A DNA stretch of 10,085 bases from Chromatiales bacterium (GTDB lineage Bacteria; Pseudomonadota; Gammaproteobacteria; CAMYNG01), in NCBI GenBank assembly GCA_026990045.1, contig JALSIK010000380.1, forward strand, positions 1 through 10,085. The letters are read 5' to 3'. The notes under the pieces are model-generated. The model saw nothing but the letters and a program-made list of their open reading frames with translations, had not been told where the DNA came from and made no database searches. Position 1 is the stretch's first letter. Every line of letters begins with the position of its first letter. Positions 1 through 7,555 of the stretch are shown in pieces. The translations under genes were made by a program, and so were the position numbers.

Positions 1-8
1 CGGCTTTT

Positions 9-1442
9 TTACACCGTCCACCGCGACACGGGCTCGCCCGAGCGCTGGCGCTCCATGTAGGCGGCGGTGAGCGCGGCCATGTCGCGGCCGTGGCGGGCCA
101 CCCAGGCCCGCTGCCAGGCCGCGCCGTTGACGCCGGTCTCCAGCCGCTCGTGGATGATGTCCAGGTACTCGCGCGCGTCGCTGGGGCTCACGCCCAGCCG
201 CGCCAGCCCGTCGCGTGCCGCCGGCAGCAGGACCTCGCGCAGCAGCTCCCGGGCGCTGGGCCGGCGGCGGCCGTCCCAGGTCAGCGGTGCGCGCAGGCCC
301 AGGCGGGCCGCCTGGTAGAAGTTGTCGCGCGCCGTCCCGAAGGGGATGGCCCCGGTCAGCGGCGGGTCGGCGGCGGCCAGGCTGGCCAGGGCGCCGTAGA
401 AGAACGCGGCGTTGGCGATGGTGTCCGGCAGCGAGGGGCCGGCCGGCACCACCCGGTGCTCCAGCCGCAGGTGCGGGGCGCCGTCGCCGTCGAAGCCGAT
501 GAGGGGCCGGTTCCAGCGCCAGATGGTGCCGTTGTGCAGGCGCAGGTGGCGCAGGGCCTCGGGCGGGTCGTCGAAACGCTCCGGCAGCATCACCGGGTAG
601 TGCTCCAGGTTCTCGCGGAAACATTCCATGAGCGAGGCGCGCACGTAGCCCGAGCCGAAGGTCACGCGGCGGATGGGACCGAAGGCCGCGCCGCGGAAGC
701 CGCCGGTGGCCACCGCCTGTTCGAACAGCGGGATGCGGGTCTCGTCCCACAGGTCGCGCCCGAACAGGAACGGGGAGTTGGCGGTGAGCGCCACCATGGG
801 GCCCGACAGCACCATGGCGGTGTTGAAGGCCGCCACCGCCGCGTCCGGGGCGAGCTGCAGGTGGATCTGGAACGAGGTGGCGGCGGACTCCAGCATCACG
901 TCGCGGTGCACCACCCGCAGGTGCTCCACCCCGGCGATGTCGAACACCAGCGGCCGGCCCCGGCGCAGGTGGCGCACCTGGCGGTTGAGCGCCCGGTAGC
1001 GCGCCCGGTCCGACATGTTGGCCAGGGTGAGATCGTCGTTGGTCACCGTGGGCAGGATGCCGATGGCGCACACGTCCGCCTCCAGCTCCGCCGCCGTGCG
1101 GCGGCAGTGCTCCCAGGTCTGTGCCAGCTCCTGGTGGAGGGCGGACAGGGCGTGGTCCCGCAACGGCCGCGGCGTGCCGTTGAGCTCGATGTTGAAACGC
1201 GCCAGCTCGGGGCTGGCCAGGGGGCTGTCGAGGCGGGCGAGAAAGTCCTCGTTGACCGGCGCCGGCCGGTGCTCGCGGTCCACCAGCCACGCCTCCAGCT
1301 CGAAGCCGGCCACCGGCGGCCCGTGGGCGAAGCGGCCCTCGCCGAACCAGCGCGCGAGCAGGGCCGTCTCCTCCCGCAGCCGCTCCCGGAAGCGGGCGAA
1401 GTCGGCCTCGGTGTACGCGCTGTGCTCGATGTCTTCGCCCAT
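9..1442 (-). CDS. Glutamate-cysteine ligase family 2 (GCS2) carboxylate-amine ligase
   Basis: A 477-residue protein that looks like the GCS2 branch of the glutamate-cysteine ligase superfamily (YbdK-like), cytoplasmic enzymes that join an amine to the gamma-carboxyl of glutamate or a similar acid using ATP. Seen: the FELEAW strand at residues 47-52 followed by FNIELNG at 83-89, which match the family's glutamate-rich active-site strands; a later SFQIHLQ strand; and the ALTANSPFLFGRD segment typical of the family. The start is constrained: an in-frame TGA lies one codon upstream of the ATG, and no other start codon is close. There is no Shine-Dalgarno sequence; a heptamer repeat begins 10 bp upstream instead. 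The stop is TAA at 9-11, so the gene is complete, but anything downstream is outside the window. Whether the product is gamma-glutamylcysteine (the first step of glutathione synthesis) or another amide cannot be told from the sequence. Family sure, substrate unsure. Confidence 0.88.
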   Translation of the reverse strand: MGEDIEHSAYTEADFARFRERLREETALLARWFGEGRFAHGPPVAGFELEAWLVDREHRPAPVNEDFLARLDSPLASPELARFNIELNGTPRPLRDHALSALHQELAQTWEHCRRTAAELEADVCAIGILPTVTNDDLTLANMSDRARYRALNRQVRHLRRGRPLVFDIAGVEHLRVVHRDVMLESAATSFQIHLQLAPDAAVAAFNTAMVLSGPMVALTANSPFLFGRDLWDETRIPLFEQAVATGGFRGAAFGPIRRVTFGSGYVRASLMECFRENLEHYPVMLPERFDDPPEALRHLRLHNGTIWRWNRPLIGFDGDGAPHLRLEHRVVPAGPSLPDTIANAAFFYGALASLAAADPPLTGAIPFGTARDNFYQAARLGLRAPLTWDGRRRPSARELLREVLLPAARDGLARLGVSPSDAREYLDIIHERLETGVNGAAWQRAWVARHGRDMAALTAAYMERQRSGEPVSRWTV

Positions 1443-1451
1443 GGGTCAGAC

Positions 1452-1493
1452 GGGTTCTGGGTGCTGGGTTCTGGGTGCTGGAGGCTGGGGGCC
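1452..1493. repeat. Heptanucleotide tandem repeat (GGGTKCT units)
   Basis: Six consecutive 7-base units on the plus strand: GGGTTCT, GGGTGCT, GGGTTCT, GGGTGCT, then two decayed units GGAGGCT and GGGGGCC. The first four form a perfect 14-bp direct repeat (1452-1465 and 1466-1479). On the minus strand the units read CCCAGMA. The array lies in the 178-bp gap between murU and the GCS2 gene and ends 10 bp before the GCS2 start codon, in the place where a ribosome site or leader would normally be. I see no other feature in the rest of this gap (1494-1620), apart from a run of seven C at 1582-1588 and a 19-codon open frame. Confidence 0.85.
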
Positions 1494-1620
1494 GTGGATT
1501 CGAAGTCACCGAACCCGTTATCGGCCTGTGGCAGCCGCGGGTGAAGCGATCCCGGCGGCACGCTTCAAACCCGGTCCCCGGCCCCCCCTTTCCAGCCATC
1601 GGTCACCGCAACCCCTCCGT

Positions 1621-2292
1621 TCATCCTGCCCCGTCGCGCAACCACCGGTCCAGCGCCGCCAGGCGCTCGGGCGTGCCCGCGTCCCACCAGTGGCCGTGGT
1701 GGTGCTCGCCGGCCACGGCACCGGCATCGGCCGCCCGGCGCAGCAGCGGTGCCAGGGGAAACGCGCCCGGCCTGCAACCGGCGAACAGCGCCGGGTCCAG
1801 CACCGCCAGCCCGCCGTAGGTGAGCCGCGGCCCGCCGGCGTTGTACACCCGCCCCCGCCGCAGCACGAAGTCGCCCCGCGGATGATGGGGCGGGTTGTCC
1901 ACCAGCACCAGGTGGGCCAGCCCCAGCGGCGCCTCGGGCAGGCGGCCCAGGGGACAGTCGCACCACACGTCGCCGTTGACCACGAGAAACGGAGCATCGC
2001 CCAGGAGCGGCAGGGCGCGGAAAATGCCGCCGCCGGTCTCCAGCGCCCGCTCGCCCTCGTCGGAAAAGATCACCTCCACCCCCGGAGGCGTGCAGGCCGC
2101 CACCCCCTCGCGCAGCCTGTCTCCCAGCCAGGCGCAGTTGACCACCACCTGGGTGATGCCGGCCTCCGCCAGCGCCTGGAGCTGCCAGGCGATGAGGGGC
2201 CGCCCGCCCGCCTCCAGCAGCGGCTTGGGCGTGTGATCGGTGAGCGGGCGCATGCGCTCGCCGCGGCCGGCGGCCAGGATCATGGCCCTCAC
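1621..2292 (-). CDS. murU: N-acetylmuramate alpha-1-phosphate uridylyltransferase MurU
   Basis: A 223-residue cytoplasmic nucleotidyltransferase that makes UDP-MurNAc from MurNAc-1-phosphate and UTP in the peptidoglycan recycling route that bypasses de novo synthesis. Seen: the N-terminal nucleotide-binding signature of sugar-phosphate nucleotidyltransferases at residues 7-18 (AAGRGERMRPLT), the lysine-containing TPKPLL at 21-26, ETGGGI at 85-90, the metal-binding NGD at 106-108, and the C-terminal WWDAGTPERL expected for MurU. The length agrees with the family. The start is taken as GTG at 2290-2292, giving MRAMILAAG, which matches the usual MurU N-terminus; an in-frame ATG three codons later is possible but would trim the first strand. 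The GTG overlaps the amgK stop as GTGA (2289-2292), so translation is probably coupled. MurU acts on the product of its neighbour AmgK, which supports both names. Confidence 0.93.
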   Translation of the reverse strand: MRAMILAAGRGERMRPLTDHTPKPLLEAGGRPLIAWQLQALAEAGITQVVVNCAWLGDRLREGVAACTPPGVEVIFSDEGERALETGGGIFRALPLLGDAPFLVVNGDVWCDCPLGRLPEAPLGLAHLVLVDNPPHHPRGDFVLRRGRVYNAGGPRLTYGGLAVLDPALFAGCRPGAFPLAPLLRRAADAGAVAGEHHHGHWWDAGTPERLAALDRWLRDGAG

Positions 2293-3305
2293 GCCGGCCG
2301 CTCCCGGGGAGCGGGCACCGTGTCCAGCGCCGGCAGCACGGCCGCCTCCACGAAGCGGCCGAAGTCACGCAACACGGGATGCTCCCGCGCCACCTCCACC
2401 ACGTAGCCCAGGGTGCGCGGCACGTCGGCCAGGTAGCCCGGCTTGCCGTCGCGGTGCCACAGGCGGGCGAAGATGCCGGCGGCCTTGAGGTGGCGCTGCA
2501 CGCCCATGAGATCGAACCAGCGGCGGAAGGTCTCCCGGTCCGCCGTGGTGAGGCCGGCCTCGCGCGCGCGGCGGTGGTAGTCGTCGCGCCAGGCCGCCAC
2601 CCGCTCCGCCGGCCAGCGGATGTAGCAGTCGCGCAGCAGCGAGACCAGGTCGTAGGTCAGCGGCCCGCACACCGCGTCCTGGAAATCGAGAATGCCGGGG
2701 TTGGGCGCCGAGACCATGAGGTTGCGCGAGTGGTAGTCGCGGTGCACCGCCACCTGCGGCTGGTCCAGGGCGTTGGCCACCAGCGTGTCGAAGGCGGCCT
2801 CCATCATCCTGCGCACCGGCGCCGGCGGCTCCAGGCCCAGGTGGCGGGCCAGGAGCCAGTCGGTGAACAGGGCCAGCTCCCCGCGCAGCAGGTCTTCGTC
2901 GTAGGGCGGCAGCCGGCCGCCGGGGTCGGCGAAGTCGCGCTGCAGCACCAGCAGGGCGTCCAGGGCGTCGCCGTAGAGGGTCTCGGCGCTGTCCCCGTCC
3001 AGCGCCTCCAGGTAGGTGCGCGTGCCCAGGTCACTGAGCAGCACGAAGCCCCGCGCCTCGTCGGCGGCCAGCACCCGCGGCACGTGCAGGCCCAGCCCGC
3101 CCAGCCAGCCGGCGATGCGGATGAACGGCCGGCAGTCCTCCTGCGGCGGCGGCGCGTCCATGACGATGCGGCTGGTGCCGTCGGCCAGGCGCAGGCGGAA
3201 GTAGCGGCGGAAGCTGGCATCGGCCGAGGCGGGGGCGATGTCGGCCACCGGCAGGTCCAGGGTCCCGGCGACCCACTGGCGCAGCAGCGCGAGGCGTTGA
3301 TCCAA
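2289..3305 (-). CDS. amgK: N-acetylmuramate/N-acetylglucosamine anomeric kinase AmgK
   Basis: A 338-residue kinase of the aminoglycoside phosphotransferase fold. In bacteria with this pathway AmgK phosphorylates MurNAc (and GlcNAc) at C1, feeding MurU. Seen: the catalytic-loop motif HRDYHSRN at residues 188-195, with the catalytic Asp at 190 and Asn at 195, and the metal-binding DFQD at 207-210 followed by AVCGPLTYDL, as in APH-type kinases. N-terminal SFRRYFRL fits the nucleotide-binding lobe. The start is TTG at 3303-3305: it lies 8 nt after a good Shine-Dalgarno sequence (AGGGGG, 3314-3319) and fits the family length of about 340 residues. The 3' end overlaps murU by 4 bp. It is divergent from the lptD operon across a 67-bp gap, an arrangement known in Pseudomonas, but here with an extra acetyltransferase gene before lptD. 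Confidence 0.92.
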   Translation of the reverse strand: MDQRLALLRQWVAGTLDLPVADIAPASADASFRRYFRLRLADGTSRIVMDAPPPQEDCRPFIRIAGWLGGLGLHVPRVLAADEARGFVLLSDLGTRTYLEALDGDSAETLYGDALDALLVLQRDFADPGGRLPPYDEDLLRGELALFTDWLLARHLGLEPPAPVRRMMEAAFDTLVANALDQPQVAVHRDYHSRNLMVSAPNPGILDFQDAVCGPLTYDLVSLLRDCYIRWPAERVAAWRDDYHRRAREAGLTTADRETFRRWFDLMGVQRHLKAAGIFARLWHRDGKPGYLADVPRTLGYVVEVAREHPVLRDFGRFVEAAVLPALDTVPAPRERPA

Positions 3306-3313
3306 GGCAGATT

Positions 3314-3319
3314 CCCCCT
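3314..3319 (-). promoter_or_regulatory. Shine-Dalgarno site fixing the amgK TTG start
   Basis: AGGGGG on the minus strand, 8 nt upstream of the TTG at 3303-3305. It is the strongest ribosome site for any start in this window except that of the lipoprotein gene, and it is the reason for choosing the rare TTG codon. Confidence 0.75.
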
Positions 3320-3324
3320 GACGC

Positions 3325-3333
3325 TGGTATTAT
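3325..3333 (+). promoter_or_regulatory. Candidate extended -10 box for the acetyltransferase-lptD operon
   Basis: TGGTATTAT on the plus strand fits the extended -10 pattern TGnTATnnT, which can work without a good -35 box; none is visible here. A start near 3340 would leave a leader of about 33 nt before the ATG at 3373. It occupies the same bases as the minus-strand TATAAT, so the two promoters would overlap. Predicted from the motif only. Confidence 0.45.
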
Positions 3334-3334
3334 A
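3329..3334 (-). promoter_or_regulatory. Candidate -10 box for amgK-murU
   Basis: A perfect TATAAT on the minus strand, in very GC-rich surroundings. A transcript starting about 7 nt downstream (near 3322) would have a leader of about 17 nt that still includes the ribosome site at 3314-3319. No convincing -35 box is seen at 16-18 bp spacing (GCGTCC at 17 bp), so an activator or another weak contact may be needed. This is a prediction from the motif only. Confidence 0.6.
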
Positions 3335-3372
3335 CATGCCCGGCCCACCCGGGACGCCCGTTCCAGCACGCC

Positions 3373-4107
3373 ATGACCACCCCCCAGCGCCTGCCCATCG
3401 TCGATCTCCTCCGCGGCAGCGCCATCGTCATGATGTTCGTCTACCACTTCTCGTTCGACCTCAACCATTACGGGCTGGCGCGTTTCGACTTCTACCACGA
3501 CCCCTTCTGGCTCAACTTCCGCACCCTCATCGTGGGCCTGTTCCTGGGCCTGGTGGGCGTGAGCCTGCACCTGGCCACGCGCAACGGGATCCGGTGGCCG
3601 CGCTTCTTCCGCCGCCTCGGGCTCATCGCCGGTTACGCCGCGCTGGTCACCCTGGCCTCGTGGTGGATGTACCCGGAATCGTTCATCTTCTTCGGCATCC
3701 TGCACTTCATCGCCGTGGCCAGCGTGCTGGGACTGGCCTTCCTGCGTTTCCATCACCTCAACCTGGTGCTGGGCCTCGCGCTCATCGCCGCCGGCGCCAC
3801 CGTGGGCCACCCGTTCTTCGATCAGCCGGCCCTGCAGTGGTTCGGGCTCATGACCCGCAAGCCGGTGACCCAGGACTACGTGCCCCTGGTGCCCTGGTTC
3901 GGCGTGGTGCTGGTGGGCCTGTGGCTGGGCCGGACCCTGCTGGGCGACCGCCCCTGGCCGCCGCTGCTGAAGGTGCGCGCCCGCGGCCCGGCGGCGCGCC
4001 TGCTGGCCTGGGGCGGGCGCCACAGCCTGCACATCTACATCCTCCACCAGCCGGTGTTCTTCGCCCTGCTGGGGGCCTGGGTGTGGCTGTTCCCCCCGGC
4101 ACCATGA
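3373..4107 (+). CDS. DUF1624 / HGSNAT-type integral-membrane acetyltransferase
   Basis: A 244-residue membrane protein resembling the catalytic domain family of heparan-alpha-glucosaminide N-acetyltransferase (DUF1624, COG3503). Seen: the N-terminal signature IVDLLRGSAIVMMFVYHFSFDL split over residues 9-30 (Asp11, Arg14, Gly15, His25, Asp29), the family motif FFGILHFIAV around 106-115 with His111, VPWFGVVLVGLWLGR in the C-terminal half, and the final HSLHIYILHQP helix. Hydrophobic stretches suggest about six to seven membrane spans. In the human relative, acetyl from cytoplasmic acetyl-CoA is transferred to a glucosamine across the membrane; for bacterial members the acceptor is mostly unknown. 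The gene is first in the lptD operon and its TGA overlaps the lptD ATG (ATGA, 4104-4107). An envelope sugar as acceptor is inference from context only. There is no clear Shine-Dalgarno sequence before the ATG. Confidence 0.85.
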   Translation: MTTPQRLPIVDLLRGSAIVMMFVYHFSFDLNHYGLARFDFYHDPFWLNFRTLIVGLFLGLVGVSLHLATRNGIRWPRFFRRLGLIAGYAALVTLASWWMYPESFIFFGILHFIAVASVLGLAFLRFHHLNLVLGLALIAAGATVGHPFFDQPALQWFGLMTRKPVTQDYVPLVPWFGVVLVGLWLGRTLLGDRPWPPLLKVRARGPAARLLAWGGRHSLHIYILHQPVFFALLGAWVWLFPPAP

Positions 4108-6242
4108 AGCCGGGGTTGCCGGTGATGCTGGCGATGCTGCTGGCGCCGGGGGCGGCACCGGCCGCACCCGGCGATTTCACACCGCCGTCCTGTGCCGGCG
4201 CGCCGCCGGCCCCGCCCCGGCTGCAACCGGCGCCCGCCACCAGTACCGGTCCCCGCGTCCTGGTGGAGGCCGACGAGGCCCGGGTGGAACAGGGCGGGCT
4301 CAGCATCTATCGCGGCGACGTGCGGCTGCAATACGACGGCCTGTGGCTGGGCGCCGACCTGCTGCGCTACGACGACGCCACGGGCCGGGTCGAGGCCGAG
4401 GGCGGCGTGCGCCTGGTGCGCGGCGGGCTCGACCTCCAGGGCCAGCGCCTGCACTGGCTGCTGCAGGCCGAGCGCGGCGCATTGGACGAGGCCCGGTATT
4501 TCGTCACCGACCGCGGCGGCCGCGGCAAGGCACGGCGCATCGCCGTGGAAGGCCGCCGCCTGCTGGAGCTGGAGTCCGCCAGCTACACCACCTGCGATCC
4601 GGCCGCCCCCGACTGGCTGCTGTCCGCCTCGCGCATCACCATCGACCGCGACACCCGGCAGGGCCACGCCCGCAACGTGGTGCTGAAGTTCAAGGGTCTG
4701 CCCCTGCTGTACCTGCCCTACCTGCGCTTTCCCGCCGGCGACGAGCGCCTGTCCGGTTTCCTGTTCCCGTCCGTGGGCGAGAGCGAGCGCCTGGGCACGG
4801 AGGTGCGAATCCCGTACTACTGGAACATCGCGCCCGACATGGACGCGACCCTGACCCCGCGCCACATGACCCGGCGCGGCACCATGCTCGAAGGGGAGTT
4901 CCGCTATCTCACCCCGCGCAGCAAGGGGGAGATCCGCGGCGCCTGGCTGCCCGACGACCGCCTCGATGAACGCAGCCGCGGCGAGCTGGGCTGGCGCCAC
5001 CGCACCCGCTGGGACAACGGCTGGAGCGTGTCCCTCGACCTGGCCACGGTCACCGACCCCGGCTACCTCCAGGACTTCGGCAGCACCCTGGCCAGCACCA
5101 GCCTCACCCACCTGGCACAGGAGGCCGCGGTGGCCTGGTCCTCGCCGCAATGGCAGTTCACCGCCCGCGCCCAGGGCTACAAGACCCTCACCGGCACGCC
5201 GCCGTTCCAGCGCCTGCCCCAGCTCGTCCTGTCCCGCACCCGCGGTCCCGGCGACGGGTGGCACTGGCTGCTGGATGCCGAGCTGGTCAACTTCGATCAC
5301 AGCAGCAAGACCCCGGTGGGCACGCGCCTGGACCTGCAGCCGGGCGTGGCCTGGCGCTGGAGCCGGAGCTGGGGCCACCTGGAGCCGCGCCTGGTGTGGC
5401 GCCAGACCGCCTGGAAGCTGCGCGGCACGGCCCCCGGCCAGGACCCCGAGCCCAGCCGCGGCCTGCCCGTGTTCAGCCTCGACGGCGGCCTGGTGTTCGA
5501 GCGGGGCACCACCGTGATCCAGACCCTGGAGCCGCGCCTCAAGTACATCTACGTCCCCGAGCGGGACCAGGACGGCCTGCCCAACTTCGACAGCGCCCCG
5601 CTCACCCCCACCCTGGACCTGCTGTTCCAGGAATACCAGTTCACCGGCGCCGACCGCGTGGCCGCCGCCAACCGGGTGGCGGCCTCGGTGTTCACCCGCT
5701 GGTTCGACCCCGCCGGCCGCGAGCTGGCCGCGGCCGGGATCGGCCAGTCCTTCGCCCTCGAGACCCGGCCCGGCGAACCGGCCACCAGCAACCTGTTCGG
5801 CGAGTTCAGCGCCCGCCCGGATCCCCGCTGGGACCTGTCCCTGCGCATGGAATGGGACCCGCGCCTGTCCACCGCCCGCCAGCACAACGCCCGCATCCGT
5901 TTCCAGTCCGGGCGCGGGGACGTGGTCAACCTGCGCTACCGGCGCGTGCGCGGGGGGCTGGAAAACTGGGACGCGGGCCTGTTGTGGAAGATCTCGCCCC
6001 GCTGGCAGCTCCTGGCCCTGCGCCAGCGCGACCTGCTGACCGGCCAGGACACCGACACCGCGGTGGGCTTGCAGTACGACAGCTGCTGCTGGGGCCTGCG
6101 GGTGGTGTGGCGCGAGTTCGTCACCAACATCGATGGCACCCGCGACCGCGGGGTGTACCTGGAGCTGGCCCTCAAGGGCCTGTCCAGCCTGGGCAGCCGG
6201 CGCCAGATCGGCGACCTGCTGGAACGGGGTATACTACGGTGA
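4104..6242 (+). CDS. lptD: LPS-assembly outer-membrane protein LptD
   Basis: A 712-residue precursor of the beta-barrel that, plugged by the lipoprotein LptE, inserts lipopolysaccharide into the outer leaflet. Seen: a short signal peptide (hydrophobic residues 5-18, probable cleavage near Ala20-Ala21), an OstA/LptA-like jellyroll domain at about 51-170 that receives LPS from LptA, then a long C-terminal barrel of alternating strands rich in Trp, Tyr and Arg (about 200-712). The four cysteines of the disulfide switch are all present: Cys30, Cys164 and the adjacent pair Cys661-Cys662, equivalent to Cys31, 173, 724 and 725 of E. coli LptD. The length is a little below that of the E. coli protein. 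The start is the ATG overlapping the upstream stop; the same frame stays open further upstream, but that is antisense to amgK and lacks a signal peptide. The next gene encodes SurA, a chaperone needed for LptD folding. Confidence 0.96.
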   Translation: MKPGLPVMLAMLLAPGAAPAAPGDFTPPSCAGAPPAPPRLQPAPATSTGPRVLVEADEARVEQGGLSIYRGDVRLQYDGLWLGADLLRYDDATGRVEAEGGVRLVRGGLDLQGQRLHWLLQAERGALDEARYFVTDRGGRGKARRIAVEGRRLLELESASYTTCDPAAPDWLLSASRITIDRDTRQGHARNVVLKFKGLPLLYLPYLRFPAGDERLSGFLFPSVGESERLGTEVRIPYYWNIAPDMDATLTPRHMTRRGTMLEGEFRYLTPRSKGEIRGAWLPDDRLDERSRGELGWRHRTRWDNGWSVSLDLATVTDPGYLQDFGSTLASTSLTHLAQEAAVAWSSPQWQFTARAQGYKTLTGTPPFQRLPQLVLSRTRGPGDGWHWLLDAELVNFDHSSKTPVGTRLDLQPGVAWRWSRSWGHLEPRLVWRQTAWKLRGTAPGQDPEPSRGLPVFSLDGGLVFERGTTVIQTLEPRLKYIYVPERDQDGLPNFDSAPLTPTLDLLFQEYQFTGADRVAAANRVAASVFTRWFDPAGRELAAAGIGQSFALETRPGEPATSNLFGEFSARPDPRWDLSLRMEWDPRLSTARQHNARIRFQSGRGDVVNLRYRRVRGGLENWDAGLLWKISPRWQLLALRQRDLLTGQDTDTAVGLQYDSCCWGLRVVWREFVTNIDGTRDRGVYLELALKGLSSLGSRRQIGDLLERGILR

Positions 6243-6267
6243 TCGCACACCGGAACACGTGGCATCC

Positions 6268-7545
6268 ATGAAGCATTTCCTCCTCCTGCTGGCGCTGCTG
6301 CCGGCCGCGGCCGGCGCGCGGGTGGTCCCGCTGGACCGCATCGTGGCGGTGGTCAACGACGACGTCATCACCGCCACCGAGCTCGACCACCGGCTGGCCG
6401 TCATCAAGCGCCAGCTCGCCCGGCGCAACACCCGCCTGCCGGCCGACGACGTCCTGCGCCGCCAGCTGCTGGAGCGCATGATCCAGGAGCGGCTCCAGCT
6501 CCAGCTCGCCCGCTCCATCGGCATCCGCGTGGACGACGAGACCCTCACCACGGTCCTGTCCCGCATCGCCCGCGACAGCGGGATGGACCTGCACCAGTTT
6601 CGCCGCGCCCTGGAGGCCGACGGCTTCGACTTCGCCGAGTTCCGCGAGAACGTGCGTAACGAGATCATCATCGACCGCCTGCGCCAGCAGCGCGTGGAAC
6701 GCCGTATTTCGGTCACCGAGCAGGAAATCAAGAACCAGCTCGAGCGCCTTGAACGCGACCGTGCGAGCCGGCTCGAGTACCGCCTGGCCCACATCCTCAT
6801 CAGCCTGCCCGAGGGTGCCGGGCCCGATGCCGTGGCCGAGACCCGGCGCCGGGCCGAGGCGGTGCTGGCCCGGCTGCGCGGCGGCGCCGACTTCGCCGCC
6901 GTCGCGGCGGAAGTCTCCGACGGCCAGAAGGCGCTGGAGGGCGGCGACCTGGGCTGGCGGCGCGCCGGCCAGCTCCCGCCGGCATTTGCAGCGGCGGTGG
7001 AAGGACTGGCCCCCGGCGAGGTGAGCGGCCTCATCCGCAGCGCCAGCGGCTTCCACATCCTCAAGCTGGTGGACAAGCGCCGGGGCGGCGGCCGCCACGT
7101 GGTGGAACAGACCCTGGCCCGCCACATCCTCATCCGCACCGACGCGGTGACCTCCGACGAACAGGCGCGCAACCGGCTGGCGGAGCTGCGCCGGCGCATC
7201 CTCGCGGGAGAAGACTTCGGCGAGCTGGCCCGCCGGTACTCCCAGGACAAGGCCTCGGCCGCCGAGGGCGGCAGCCTGGGCTGGACCGAGCCCGGCCGGC
7301 TGGTGCCGCGCTTTGAAAAGGCCATGCAGGCCCTGGCCCCGGGCCAGATCAGCGAACCCTTCCGCACCCGCTTCGGCTGGCACATCGTCCAGGTCATGGC
7401 CCGCCGCCAGCAGGACCTTACCGACGAGATGCGCCGGCGCGAGGCACGGCTGGTGGTCCGCAAGCGCAAGACCGAGGAGGCGGTGCGCGACTGGCTGCGC
7501 CGGCTGCGCGACGAGGCCTACGTGGAAGTGCGCCTGGACGAGTAG
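6268..7545 (+). CDS. surA: Periplasmic chaperone and peptidyl-prolyl isomerase SurA
   Basis: A 425-residue precursor of SurA, which escorts unfolded outer-membrane proteins through the periplasm to the BAM complex. Seen: a signal peptide with a hydrophobic core at residues 4-12 and an AGA cleavage site after Ala17; the SurA N-terminal domain beginning LDRIVAVVNDDVIT; a first parvulin domain at about 172-275 (RLAHILISLP ... GFHILKLVD); a second at about 281-378 (ARHILIR ... GGSLGW ... FGWHIVQV); and a C-terminal charged helix that packs on the N domain. E. coli SurA has 428 residues, so the gene is complete. The ATG at 6268 is chosen because it starts the signal peptide; the frame is open for 45 more codons upstream, inside lptD, but these do not resemble SurA. 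The gap after lptD is 25 bp, with no strong ribosome site. A TATACT at 6230-6235 could be an internal -10 box, but no -35 is seen. Confidence 0.95.
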   Translation: MKHFLLLLALLPAAAGARVVPLDRIVAVVNDDVITATELDHRLAVIKRQLARRNTRLPADDVLRRQLLERMIQERLQLQLARSIGIRVDDETLTTVLSRIARDSGMDLHQFRRALEADGFDFAEFRENVRNEIIIDRLRQQRVERRISVTEQEIKNQLERLERDRASRLEYRLAHILISLPEGAGPDAVAETRRRAEAVLARLRGGADFAAVAAEVSDGQKALEGGDLGWRRAGQLPPAFAAAVEGLAPGEVSGLIRSASGFHILKLVDKRRGGGRHVVEQTLARHILIRTDAVTSDEQARNRLAELRRRILAGEDFGELARRYSQDKASAAEGGSLGWTEPGRLVPRFEKAMQALAPGQISEPFRTRFGWHIVQVMARRQQDLTDEMRRREARLVVRKRKTEEAVRDWLRRLRDEAYVEVRLDE

Positions 7546-7555
7546 CGCCGCTTCC

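Noticed and set aside
1..8. Possible terminator start after the GCS2 stop
   Set aside because: Only eight bases are available beyond the stop codon, not enough to judge.
90..1544. Plus-strand open frame opposite the GCS2 gene
   Set aside because: Composition is Gly/Arg/Ala/Val-rich without motifs, and the opposite strand has a convincing GCS2 protein.
2379..4103. Long plus-strand open frame continuous with lptD, antisense to amgK
   Set aside because: It lies over the well-supported amgK and acetyltransferase genes, has low-complexity Arg/Gly/Pro/Ala-rich content typical of GC-rich shadow frames, and LptD begins with its own signal peptide at 4104.
6230..6235. TATACT as a surA promoter -10 box
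   Set aside because: No -35 box at usual spacing and no extended -10 TG; the short gap to lptD makes readthrough sufficient. Mentioned only in the surA entry.
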